In this document: positions 51,531 through 58,446 of the stretch, one piece after another
How positions within the stretch are numbered: the stretch's first letter is position 1
How the letters are laid out: each line of letters starts with the position of its first letter
Source of the DNA: Streptomyces goshikiensis
GTDB taxonomy: Bacteria > Actinomycetota > Actinomycetes > Streptomycetales > Streptomycetaceae
Length of the DNA: 64,000 nucleotides
Direction: 5' to 3'
Assembly (NCBI RefSeq): GCF_014650555.1
Contig: NZ_BMVE01000006.1
Location: forward strand, 458,382 to 522,381
The notes under the pieces: model-generated
Told to the model about the DNA's origin: nothing
What the model saw: the letters and a program-made list of their open reading frames with translations, nothing else
Databases searched by the model: none
Position numbers and translations under genes: made by a program

Positions 51531-51618
51531 GTCTGCCGGGCCGGCCGGGCGCGGGCGAGGCGGGGCCGAGGAAGAATCCCGTTGCCGGAGGGCGGGGGCG
51601 CGGGGCACGCTCGCGGGC

Positions 51619-52371
51619 GTGACAGCGCCTGCCGCCGCCCCCACGCCGCCGCCCGCCGCCCGGCCCGCGTCTCCCGGGTCCCTTGCGTCTTCCGGGGTCG
51701 CCGCGTTCCCCGCGTCTTCCGGGGCCGCCGCGTCTCCCGCGGCCGCCGAGTCTCCCGGGGCCGCCGGGCCTTCCGGATCCGCCGGGTCCTCCGGGGCCAC
51801 GGGTTCTCTCGGGGCCACGGGTTCCGGCCGGGGTTTTGGCTGGGCCAACATGTTCGTCCGCCCCGAAGAGGACACCCGCACCGACGGCGGCTTCCGGGGC
51901 GAACGGGCCACGCTCGTCGGCTATCTCCGTGACCAGCGGCTCACGCTGGAGCTGAAGTGCGCCGGCCTCGACGCCGAGGCGCTCGCGCGGCGTTCGGTGG
52001 AGCCGTCCGACCTGTCGCTGCTGGGTCTCGTGCGGCATCTCGCGGGCGTGGAGCAGAAGTGGTTCCGGGGGGTGATGGCGGGCCAGGAGATACGCCGGCA
52101 CTATCGCACGCCGGACGCGCCCGACGGGGAGTTCACCGGCGCGGTGGCCGACCCGGCGGTCGTCGCGGAGGCGTGGGCCGTCTGGCGTGCGGAGGTCGCC
52201 TTCGCGGAGCGGCTGGTGGCCGAGGCGCCGGACCTGGACGTCGAGGGTGCCGTGGACGGGGAGCGGATGGCGCTTCGCGAGGTCCTGGTCCACATGATCG
52301 AGGAGTACGCCCGCCACAACGGCCACGCGGACTTCCTGCGGGAGCGGATCGACGGGCGCGTGGGCCAGTAG
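51619..52371 (+). CDS. DinB/DUF664 family protein (mycothiol-dependent transferase type)
   Basis: A 250-residue reading frame. Residues 78-250 are a four-helix DinB-like domain with a histidine triad: LVRHLAGVEQKWF near residue 140-152 and EYARHNGHADFLRERIDG near the end supply the metal ligands. This group includes the mycothiol-dependent thiol transferases of actinobacteria. Residues 1-76 are an unusual Ser/Ala/Gly/Pro-rich run encoded by near-repeats of CCGGGGCCGCCG and have weaker codon bias. The real start may be the ATG at 51850 (MFVRPEEDTRTDGG). Neither start has a clear ribosome site. Confidence 0.85.
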   Translation: MTAPAAAPTPPPAARPASPGSLASSGVAAFPASSGAAASPAAAESPGAAGPSGSAGSSGATGSLGATGSGRGFGWANMFVRPEEDTRTDGGFRGERATLVGYLRDQRLTLELKCAGLDAEALARRSVEPSDLSLLGLVRHLAGVEQKWFRGVMAGQEIRRHYRTPDAPDGEFTGAVADPAVVAEAWAVWRAEVAFAERLVAEAPDLDVEGAVDGERMALREVLVHMIEEYARHNGHADFLRERIDGRVGQ

Positions 52372-52907
52372 CCCGCCACCGGTGGCGGCTCCCGCCGCCG
52401 GGCGACCGGGGCCTGAGCCGCGCCGGGGCCCGCCGGGATGCTGTGAGCCGTCGGCGACGCGTTGCGGCCCCGCCCATTGACCGGTCGCCCAGGGGTCCGT
52501 GGCGCGGTCGCGCCGTGTGGTGGCGGGGATGGGCCCCGCAGGCCCGGTGGGCAGGCGCGTAGGTCCACTCCGCGGGTGGCGTGCGGATGGCAGGCCCGTG
52601 GCGGCCGGCCGGGTGGGTGCACCAGCCGTCGGGCGCGGGGTGCGGTGCGGCGATGCCCGCTGAGGTCGCTCGGCGGAGGACGGCCTGCGGCCGGGCCGGT
52701 CGGTGCTCAGGCTGTGCTGGGGCGGCACCGGGCCAGGGGCATGGCAGGGCTGTACGACGAGGGCCGGGCCGGTACGGCCTGGGGCGGCGGTGCTGGGCCT
52801 GCCTGTGTGGTGCGGTGCGGGCCGGGGCGCGGTGTGGCGGTGCGGCTGAGGCCGGGCCGGGCGCGGGAGGGCGGCGGCGGTGCGGCCGGGGGCGGGCCGG
52901 GGCGGGG
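52372..52907. other. Gap without recognisable gene, G-rich in its right half
   Basis: A 536-base stretch between two genes. Open frames exist on both strands but show no codon-position bias. From about 52690 the plus strand is a run of GGCCGGG/GGTGCGG words. I see no promoter or hairpin that stands out. Confidence 0.55.
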
Positions 52908-53588
52908 TTAGGGGTGGAGGGTTAGGTGGATGTTGCCGTCCGGGGTGGGGTGGACGTGGATCGACTTGAGGTCCGGGACATGGGCGTGCGGGGTGTGGGC
53001 GGCGGCGCGGGGGCCTACGCCGATCACGCGCATGCCGGCGGCCTTGCCCGCGGCTATGCCGGCGCCCGAGTCTTCGAAGACCACGCACTGCGCCGGGTCC
53101 ACGCCCAGCTCGGCCGCGCCCTTGAGGAAGCCCTCGGGGTCGGGCTTGCTGGCCGAGACGGACTCGGCGGTCACGCGGACGCGCGGCATCGGCAGGCCGG
53201 CCGCCGTCATGCGGGTCGCGGCCAGGGCGGCGTCCGCCGAGGTGACCAGGGCGTGCGGCAGGTCGGCGATGGCCGCCATGAACTCCGGGGCGCCGCCGAC
53301 CGGGATCACGCCGTCGGTGTCGGCGGTCTCGCGGGCGAGCATCACCGCGTTCTCCGCGTGGTTCTGCTCCATCGGGCGCTCGGGGAGCAGGATGGCCATC
53401 GTGGCGTAGCCCTGGCGGCCGTGGACCACCTTGAGGGCGGCCTCGGGGTCCAGCCCGTGGGACACCGCCCAGTCGCGCCAGCAGCGCTCGACCACCGCGT
53501 CGGAGTTCACGATCGTGCCGTCCATGTCCAGGAGCAGGGCCTTGGCGGTCAGGACGACAGGGGCGGTGGTGGCGGTGTGGGCCGACAT
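52908..53588 (-). CDS. HAD-IA family sugar-phosphate phosphatase
   Basis: A 226-residue phosphatase. Motif I is ALLLDMDGTIVNSDAV (Asp21, Asp23), the cap domain follows, motif II is LVTSADAALAATRM, motif III ESVSASKPDPEGF and motif IV VVFEDSGAGIAAGKAAGM. This order is that of beta-phosphoglucomutase/DOG-like enzymes that remove phosphate from small sugars. The ATG at 53586-53588 starts MSAHTATTAP; a longer frame would run into the regulatory inverted repeat. The upstream region holds two facing GGAAC-type palindromes, so the gene is probably regulated. Confidence 0.93.
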   Translation of the reverse strand: MSAHTATTAPVVLTAKALLLDMDGTIVNSDAVVERCWRDWAVSHGLDPEAALKVVHGRQGYATMAILLPERPMEQNHAENAVMLARETADTDGVIPVGGAPEFMAAIADLPHALVTSADAALAATRMTAAGLPMPRVRVTAESVSASKPDPEGFLKGAAELGVDPAQCVVFEDSGAGIAAGKAAGMRVIGVGPRAAAHTPHAHVPDLKSIHVHPTPDGNIHLTLHP

Positions 53589-53631
53589 CGGCAGGTGCTC
53601 CAGACGGGGCGGGAGACGGGGTGGGAAAAGA

Positions 53632-53685
53632 GAACAAGTGGTTCCGTCCACCGGTCAGGGATTGAGGACGGAACCACTTTGTTCC
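53632..53685. promoter_or_regulatory. Long inverted repeat with two operator-like palindromes upstream of HAD gene
   Basis: The arms at 53632-53648 and 53667-53684 pair over 17 bp with one bulged T. The outer palindrome half at 53670-53685 is itself GGAAC-N6-GTTCC, and the left arm has GAAC-N5-GGTTCC-like symmetry. The region is AT-rich for this genome and precedes the minus-strand HAD phosphatase by 44 bases. Two equal sites in opposite orientation are more like a repressor operator than a terminator. Confidence 0.6.
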
Positions 53686-53734
53686 TGCACGATACAAAAC
53701 TGAGGGGGGTTAACGCCAATCGGCTGGCCCGTGG

Positions 53735-54640
53735 CTAGCCCTCCAGGGCCTTCCGGGTCGCCGGACCGTAGACGCCCCAAGGGTCGTCGAAGATTTCGTG
53801 CCGCCACTGGAACTCCGACACCGCGTTCTCCGTGCGGTCGTCGTACATGCCGTTGAACTTGCCCCGGTACAGGCGCGCCGACGCCAGCAGGCGCTGGAGC
53901 CGCTCCACCTCCGCGCCCGAATCCCCGTACTGCAGGCTCTGCGCCGGAGCCGGCTTCGGCGCCTGTGAGCTAGGGGCGCGGCTCGCCGATGCGCTCGGGG
54001 ACGGGGGCGTCGACCGGGAGGTGCTCGTCGAGGGGGACGGGGACACGGAACGGGAGGCGCTCGCCGAGGGGGACGGGGATGCGGAACGGGAGGCCGAGGC
54101 GGACGCGGACGGGCGGCGCGTCGGGCTCGCCGAGGTCTTCGACGGGGCGGCCGGGGCCGCGTTCACGACGGGCGCCGACGGCTTCGCGTCGCTCAGCGCC
54201 GCGTCACTCTCCCCGGAGTCCCCGAACGCGCCCATCGCCAGGGCGGCGCCCGACCCCAGGACGACCACGGCGGCCGCGCCGAGTGCCAGGGGCAGGAGGG
54301 GACGGCGGCGGCGGGAAGCCGGAGTGGACTGTCCGTCCGGGGCCGGGGCCGGGGCCGGCGGGACGGACCGGAGCGGGACCGTCTCGTCCGGCCATGCCGG
54401 ATGCGTCGGCGCTACCGGGGGTATCCCGAACGCCGGGGTGTCCGCCGGCCCCGGACCGGCGGCCGGGCGGGCCGGGCTCACCGCCCCGCGCACCGGCTGC
54501 GAGGGAGGCGGCCCCTCCCCCTGGCCCGGGTCGGGCAGCGATACGTACGGACGGATGCGCAGGGGGTCGAAGCGCGCCTGGGGCGCGCACCCGCACTCGA
54601 CGCCCACGGCGTCGCAATTTGGACAGCGCTCAGCGCTCAC
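53735..54640 (-). CDS. Peptidoglycan-binding membrane protein with zinc-ribbon N-terminus
   Basis: A 301-residue protein. The start VSAERCPNCDAVGVECGCAP has four cysteines (6, 9, 16, 18) like a small zinc ribbon. A membrane helix lies near 112-135, after RRRR. The segment 160-232 is a Ser/Pro/Arg repeat (SASASRSASPSPS type) that could span the wall, and residues 237-300 are a PG_binding_1 domain (YGDSGAEVERLQRLL, YDDRTENAVSEFQWRH). It should sit in the membrane with the binding domain outside. The GTG at 54638-54640 has GGAGGG 5 bases upstream. It is divergent from the DHA2 exporter. Confidence 0.9.
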   Translation of the reverse strand: MSAERCPNCDAVGVECGCAPQARFDPLRIRPYVSLPDPGQGEGPPPSQPVRGAVSPARPAAGPGPADTPAFGIPPVAPTHPAWPDETVPLRSVPPAPAPAPDGQSTPASRRRRPLLPLALGAAAVVVLGSGAALAMGAFGDSGESDAALSDAKPSAPVVNAAPAAPSKTSASPTRRPSASASASRSASPSPSASASRSVSPSPSTSTSRSTPPSPSASASRAPSSQAPKPAPAQSLQYGDSGAEVERLQRLLASARLYRGKFNGMYDDRTENAVSEFQWRHEIFDDPWGVYGPATRKALEG

Positions 54641-54766
54641 TGGAACCCTCCCTGGCCACTTGCCTGCGATTATGCAGACCCTCAGGGGCCCGCCCAACCG
54701 TCCGAGAGGCCATAACCGGACACACCGCTCAGGATGGAGATGTTGATTCGGCCAGAGGAGGACTCG

Positions 54767-56836
54767 ATGGCTCAGGATCTGACAGCGTCCGCCGTGGGCC
54801 CCGGCCCCGGTCCGCGCAACTCCGGACCCGCCGCCGAACACGCCTCCCGCGAGGTACTCGTCTCCATAGGCGCACTGCTGCTCGGCCTGCTGATCGCCGC
54901 GCTCGACCAGACGATCGTCTCCACCGCCCTGCCGACGATCGTCAGCGATCTCGGCGGGATGGACCACCTGTCCTGGGTGGTCACCGCCTACATACTCGCC
55001 TCCACCGCCGCCACACCCCTGTGGGGCAAGCTCGGCGACCAGTACGGCCGCAAGAAGCTCTTCCAGTACGCCATCGTCATCTTCCTGATCGGCTCGGTCC
55101 TCTGTGGCATCGCCCAGGACATGCCCCAGCTCATCGGCTTCCGCGCGCTCCAGGGCCTGGGCGGCGGCGGGCTGATCGTGCTGTCGATGGCGATCGTGGG
55201 CGACATCGTCCCGCCCCGCGAACGCGGCCGCTACCAGGGACTCTTCGGCGCCGTGTTCGGCGCGGCCAGCGTGCTCGGCCCGCTGCTCGGCGGACTGTTC
55301 GTCGACCAGCTCTCCTGGCGCTGGGTGTTCTACATCAACCTCCCCATCGGTCTCGTCGCGCTCGTCGTCATCGCCGCCGTGCTGCGCATCCCGGCGCGCT
55401 CCGAGAAGCACACGATCGACTACCTCGGCACCTTCCTCATCGCCGGCGTCGCCACCTGCCTCGTGCTCGTCGCCTCCCTCGGCGGCACCTGGGGCTGGGG
55501 TTCGACCCGGATCATCGGTCTCGCCGTCCTCGGTGTCCTCTTCCTCGGCGCCTTCCTCTTCGTGGAACGGCGGGCCGTCGAACCGGTCCTGCCGCTCAGC
55601 CTGTTCGGCAGGCGCACCTTCACCCTCTGTTCGGTGATCAGCTTCATCGTCGGGTTCGCGATGTTCGGTGCGATGGTCTACCTGCCGACCTTCCTCCAGA
55701 TCGTGCGCGGGGTCTCCCCGACCATGTCCGGCGTCCACATGCTGCCGATGGTGTTCGGCATGCTCATCGCCTCCACCGGCTCCGGCCAGATCGTCAGCCG
55801 TACCGGGCACTGGAAGGTCTTCCCGATCGCCGGCACGGGTGTGACCGCCATCGGTCTGCTCCTGCTGCACCAGCTGCAGCGCACCAGCAGCGACTGGGAG
55901 GTGGGCGCGTACTTCTTCGTCTTCGGATTCGGACTCGGTCTGGTCATGCAGGTGCTCGTCCTGGCGGTGCAGAACGCGGTCAGCTACGCCGACCTCGGCG
56001 TCGCCACCTCCGGGGCCACCTTCTTCCGCTCCATCGGCGCCTCCTTCGGCGTCGCCATCTTCGGCACGGTCTTCAACCACAGGCTCGGCGACATGCTGTC
56101 CACCTCCCTCGCGGGCGTCACCCTGCCGCCCGGCGTGAGCATCGACCAGCTGGAGGCCGATCCCCGGTCCATCGCCCAACTGCCGGCCAACCTGCAGCCC
56201 CAGGTGCTCGACGCCTACTCCTCGGCGATCACCGGTGTCTTCCTCTACGCGGTACCCGTGGTGCTCGTCGCCTTCGTGGTCGCCTGGTTCCTGAAGGAGG
56301 ACAAGCTCCGCGGTTCGGTCACCGCACCCGATGTGACCGAGACGCTCGCCTCCAACCCCGTCCAGCGCACCTCCCGCGAAGAGGTCGCCCGCGCACTGTC
56401 GGTGCTCGGGACCCGCGAGGGCCGCCACCACGTCTACGAGAGGATCACCGAGAAGGCCGGCTACGACCTGATACCCGCCGCCAGCTGGCTGCTGCTGCGC
56501 ATCGGCAAGTACGGATCGGTCGACCCGGCGGTCCTCGCGGAACGCACCTCCGTACCGATCAAGGCCATCACGGACGCCGCCCGCCAGGTCGAGGAACGCG
56601 GCCTCGGCGTCCGCGACGGGATGTCGCTGATCCTGACCGAGCGGGGACGCCTGGCCGCCGCCAAGCTGGCCGCCGCCCGGCGGGAGTCGCTCGCCGAGCT
56701 GCTCGGCGACTGGTGGGGCCCCGACCGCCCGACCGACCTGGTGAAGCTGGTCGAGGAGATCAACGCGGAGCTCTGCGGATCCGACGCCGAAGAACCGTAC
56801 GAACACCTGGCGCGCCGGGACCACGCCGCCCACTGA
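54767..56836 (+). CDS. MFS exporter, DHA2 family, with C-terminal winged-helix-like extension
   Basis: A 689-residue transporter. The first helix carries LDQTIVSTALPTIVSDL, loop 2-3 GKLGDQYGRKKLF (motif A) and helix 5 GPLLGGLFVDQLSWRWVFYINLPIG (motif C, in two parts). Helices run to about residue 520. The last 140 residues are cytoplasmic and contain a MarR-like fold (WLLLRIGKYGSVDPAVLAE, TDAARQVEERGLGVRD, LILTERGRLAAAKL). A fused winged helix on a DHA2 pump is seen in a Streptomyces subgroup; it may sense substrate. The ATG at 54767 has GAGGAG about 6 bases upstream. No repressor gene is adjacent. Confidence 0.94.
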   Translation: MAQDLTASAVGPGPGPRNSGPAAEHASREVLVSIGALLLGLLIAALDQTIVSTALPTIVSDLGGMDHLSWVVTAYILASTAATPLWGKLGDQYGRKKLFQYAIVIFLIGSVLCGIAQDMPQLIGFRALQGLGGGGLIVLSMAIVGDIVPPRERGRYQGLFGAVFGAASVLGPLLGGLFVDQLSWRWVFYINLPIGLVALVVIAAVLRIPARSEKHTIDYLGTFLIAGVATCLVLVASLGGTWGWGSTRIIGLAVLGVLFLGAFLFVERRAVEPVLPLSLFGRRTFTLCSVISFIVGFAMFGAMVYLPTFLQIVRGVSPTMSGVHMLPMVFGMLIASTGSGQIVSRTGHWKVFPIAGTGVTAIGLLLLHQLQRTSSDWEVGAYFFVFGFGLGLVMQVLVLAVQNAVSYADLGVATSGATFFRSIGASFGVAIFGTVFNHRLGDMLSTSLAGVTLPPGVSIDQLEADPRSIAQLPANLQPQVLDAYSSAITGVFLYAVPVVLVAFVVAWFLKEDKLRGSVTAPDVTETLASNPVQRTSREEVARALSVLGTREGRHHVYERITEKAGYDLIPAASWLLLRIGKYGSVDPAVLAERTSVPIKAITDAARQVEERGLGVRDGMSLILTERGRLAAAKLAAARRESLAELLGDWWGPDRPTDLVKLVEEINAELCGSDAEEPYEHLARRDHAAH

Positions 56837-56876
56837 CCGGTGCCCGCCAGGAGCGGGCTCCGCGGGGCGCCGCCGG

Positions 56877-57428
56877 TCAGACGAGGGGCTTCTCGAACCA
56901 GTGCTCCGCATACGGACCGGAGTTGTACGCGGGTATTTCCCGGTACCCGTGCCGCGCGTACAGGGCGCGGGCCTCCACCAGATCCGACCGGGTGTCCAGA
57001 CGGACCCGCTCGGCCCCGAGGGCCCGGCCGGCCTCCTCCAGCGCGGCGAGCAGCGCCGCCCCGCCGCCCGCGCCGCGGGCGCGCGGGTCCACGTACACCC
57101 GGGTGAGCTCGACGGTGCGCGGGTCGAGGAGCCGTATGCCCCCGCAGGCCAGGGCCTCGCCCGCGAGCCGGCCCACCACGAACCGGCCGGTCGGCGGGAC
57201 GAGCCCGTCGTCCGGGTCGTCCGCGAGACCCCGGTCGATCTCGGCCTCGGTCGCGGGCCGCTTCCAGTACCGGCCGGCCACCTCCGCGTAGTACGCGCGG
57301 CGCAGGGCGATGGCGTCCGGGGTGTCGATGCGCTCCGGGACGACCGCCCACGCGGTGGCGCCGGGGGCATCGGGGGTGCCGGGGGTATCGGGGGACAGGG
57401 GGGTGGCGAAGGTCGCGTCGCTGGTCAT
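56877..57428 (-). CDS. GNAT family N-acetyltransferase
   Basis: A 183-residue acetyltransferase. The acetyl-CoA-binding motif A is RVYVDPRARGAGGGAALLAALEEA near residues 112-135 (R/Q-x-x-G-x-G/A type), followed by the motif B region VRLDTRSDLVEARALYARHGY. The N-terminal 25 residues (TFATPLSPDTPGTPDAPGA) are low-complexity and likely flexible. The acceptor substrate cannot be read. The ATG at 57426-57428 is favoured; a longer frame would overlap the promoter of the divergent NTF2-like gene. It is convergent with the DHA2 exporter, 40 bases away. Confidence 0.92.
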   Translation of the reverse strand: MTSDATFATPLSPDTPGTPDAPGATAWAVVPERIDTPDAIALRRAYYAEVAGRYWKRPATEAEIDRGLADDPDDGLVPPTGRFVVGRLAGEALACGGIRLLDPRTVELTRVYVDPRARGAGGGAALLAALEEAGRALGAERVRLDTRSDLVEARALYARHGYREIPAYNSGPYAEHWFEKPLV

Positions 57429-57534
57429 GCCGTCATTGTGGGACGGCCGTGCCGTTCCCCGCGTGGAATATCCACAGGCACGGGCCGATGATAGGAAAAA
57501 GGGCAAACCGCGCACGCGAAGGGTGGGTACCGTC

Positions 57535-57930
57535 ATGTCGGAGCATCCGGACTGTGCCCTGGTACGCCGCTGCTACGAGGCGTTCGGCCAGGGCGACATG
57601 GAGAAGCTGGGCTCGATGATGACGGCCGACGTCATCCACCACGTGCCCGGCAACAACCCCCTCTCGGGGCACCACAAGGGACGGGAAGGGGTCCTGGACC
57701 TCTATCGCCGCCTCGGCGAGGAGACGAACGGGACCTTCCGGGTCGAGCTGGGACCGGTCCTGGTGGACGGCCGCGGCCACGTGATGAGCTTCCACACCGT
57801 CTACGCCGACCGGGGCGACCGCGGGATCGAGATCGGCGAGGGCCTCTTCTTCACCATCGTCGGCGGGAAGATCACCGACATCGACGGCTGCATCGCGGAC
57901 ATCGACGAGAGCGACGCCTTCTGGAGCTGA
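57535..57930 (+). CDS. NTF2-like/SnoaL-type protein
   Basis: A 131-residue cone-shaped-fold protein. It begins with the family helix CALVRRCYEAFGQGDMEKL, then DVIHHVPGNNPLSGHHKGREGVLDLYRRL and strands ending GLFFTIVGGKITDIDGCIAD. The residues fit the SnoaL/ketosteroid-isomerase-like group, used as isomerases, cyclases or small-molecule carriers; the catalytic pair cannot be assigned. The ATG has a GAAGGGTGGG upstream. It stands alone, divergent from the GNAT gene, and is followed by a hairpin. Confidence 0.9.
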   Translation: MSEHPDCALVRRCYEAFGQGDMEKLGSMMTADVIHHVPGNNPLSGHHKGREGVLDLYRRLGEETNGTFRVELGPVLVDGRGHVMSFHTVYADRGDRGIEIGEGLFFTIVGGKITDIDGCIADIDESDAFWS

Positions 57931-58003
57931 CGGCCGCCGACGCGCCTGACGGCGTCTGACCGCGTCTGACGGCCGGAGCCGAGCACGCCCGCCCGTCAGC
58001 AGA

Positions 58004-58031
58004 GCCCGGGGACGCGAAGACGCCCCCGGGC
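58004..58031. terminator. Bidirectional hairpin between NTF2-like and ABM genes
   Basis: An 8-bp stem GCCCGGGG/CCCCGGGC (58004-58011 with 58024-58031) lies between two convergent stops. Confidence 0.6.
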
Positions 58032-58053
58032 CCCGCCCTGCGTCGGGCCTGCG

Positions 58054-58395
58054 TCAGGCCTGCTTCGGGCCCGTCTGCTGCACGACCTCGAACGACCACA
58101 CCGTCGAGCCCGTGGCAGCCGGCTTCGGACGGTCGCCGCCAGCCGCGCCGCCACCCGCCGCCCCGCCCTGGTGAGCGGCCTTCATCGGCCCCTCCATCCA
58201 CGCCTGGAAGTCCTCCTCGGAACGCCACCGCGTGTACACGAGGTACTGGTCGGTGCCCTCGACGGGCCGCAGCAGCTCGAACCACTCGAACCCGTCCGAC
58301 CCCTCCACGGCCCCCGCCCGCGAGGCGAAGCGCTGCTCCAGCACCTCCCGCTGCTCGGCGGGGACGGTCAGCGCGTTGATCTTCACGATGCTCAT
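58054..58395 (-). CDS. Antibiotic biosynthesis monooxygenase (ABM) domain protein
   Basis: A 113-residue protein with a ferredoxin-like ABM fold: VKINALTVPAEQREVLEQRFA at the start, GFEWFELLRPVEGTDQYLVYTRW in the middle and FQAWMEGPM. Such proteins are heme-degrading or cofactor-free monooxygenases; this group resembles mycobacterial MhuD-like heme-binding members in length and motif, without proof. The tail after residue 75 is Gly/Ala-rich. The ATG at 58393-58395 has AGGA about 8 bases upstream; one nine bases earlier is possible. It is divergent from the GT87-PAP2 gene, across a TATCCC-N4-GGGATA dyad. Confidence 0.88.
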   Translation of the reverse strand: MSIVKINALTVPAEQREVLEQRFASRAGAVEGSDGFEWFELLRPVEGTDQYLVYTRWRSEEDFQAWMEGPMKAAHQGGAAGGGAAGGDRPKPAATGSTVWSFEVVQQTGPKQA

Positions 58396-58410
58396 GACCG
58401 ACATCCTAGG

Positions 58411-58426
58411 TATCCCGTGGGGGATA
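58411..58426. promoter_or_regulatory. Dyad TATCCC-N4-GGGATA between ABM and GT87-PAP2 genes
   Basis: A perfect 6-bp arm inverted repeat (58411-58416, 58421-58426) lies 16 bases from the ABM start codon and 21 bases before the opposite gene's GTG. It is well placed to regulate both. Confidence 0.5.
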
Positions 58427-58446
58427 TCGTCGTCCGAGGTAATGAC

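Noticed and set aside
52462..52911. Plus-strand open frames of 110-150 codons in the gap before the HAD gene
   Set aside because: No codon-position bias, no ribosome site and extreme Gly/Arg/Ala content, as expected of translated GC-rich spacer.
54046..54120. SPSASASRS repeats as a possible CRISPR or satellite array
   Set aside because: The units are in-frame codon repeats of a Ser/Pro spacer region within a protein, with no spacer diversity.
53735..57370. A very long minus-strand open frame of about 1200 codons across the DHA2 exporter
   Set aside because: Only its 3' quarter (the peptidoglycan-binding gene) has correct codon bias. The rest is antisense to the exporter, a typical by-product of high GC.
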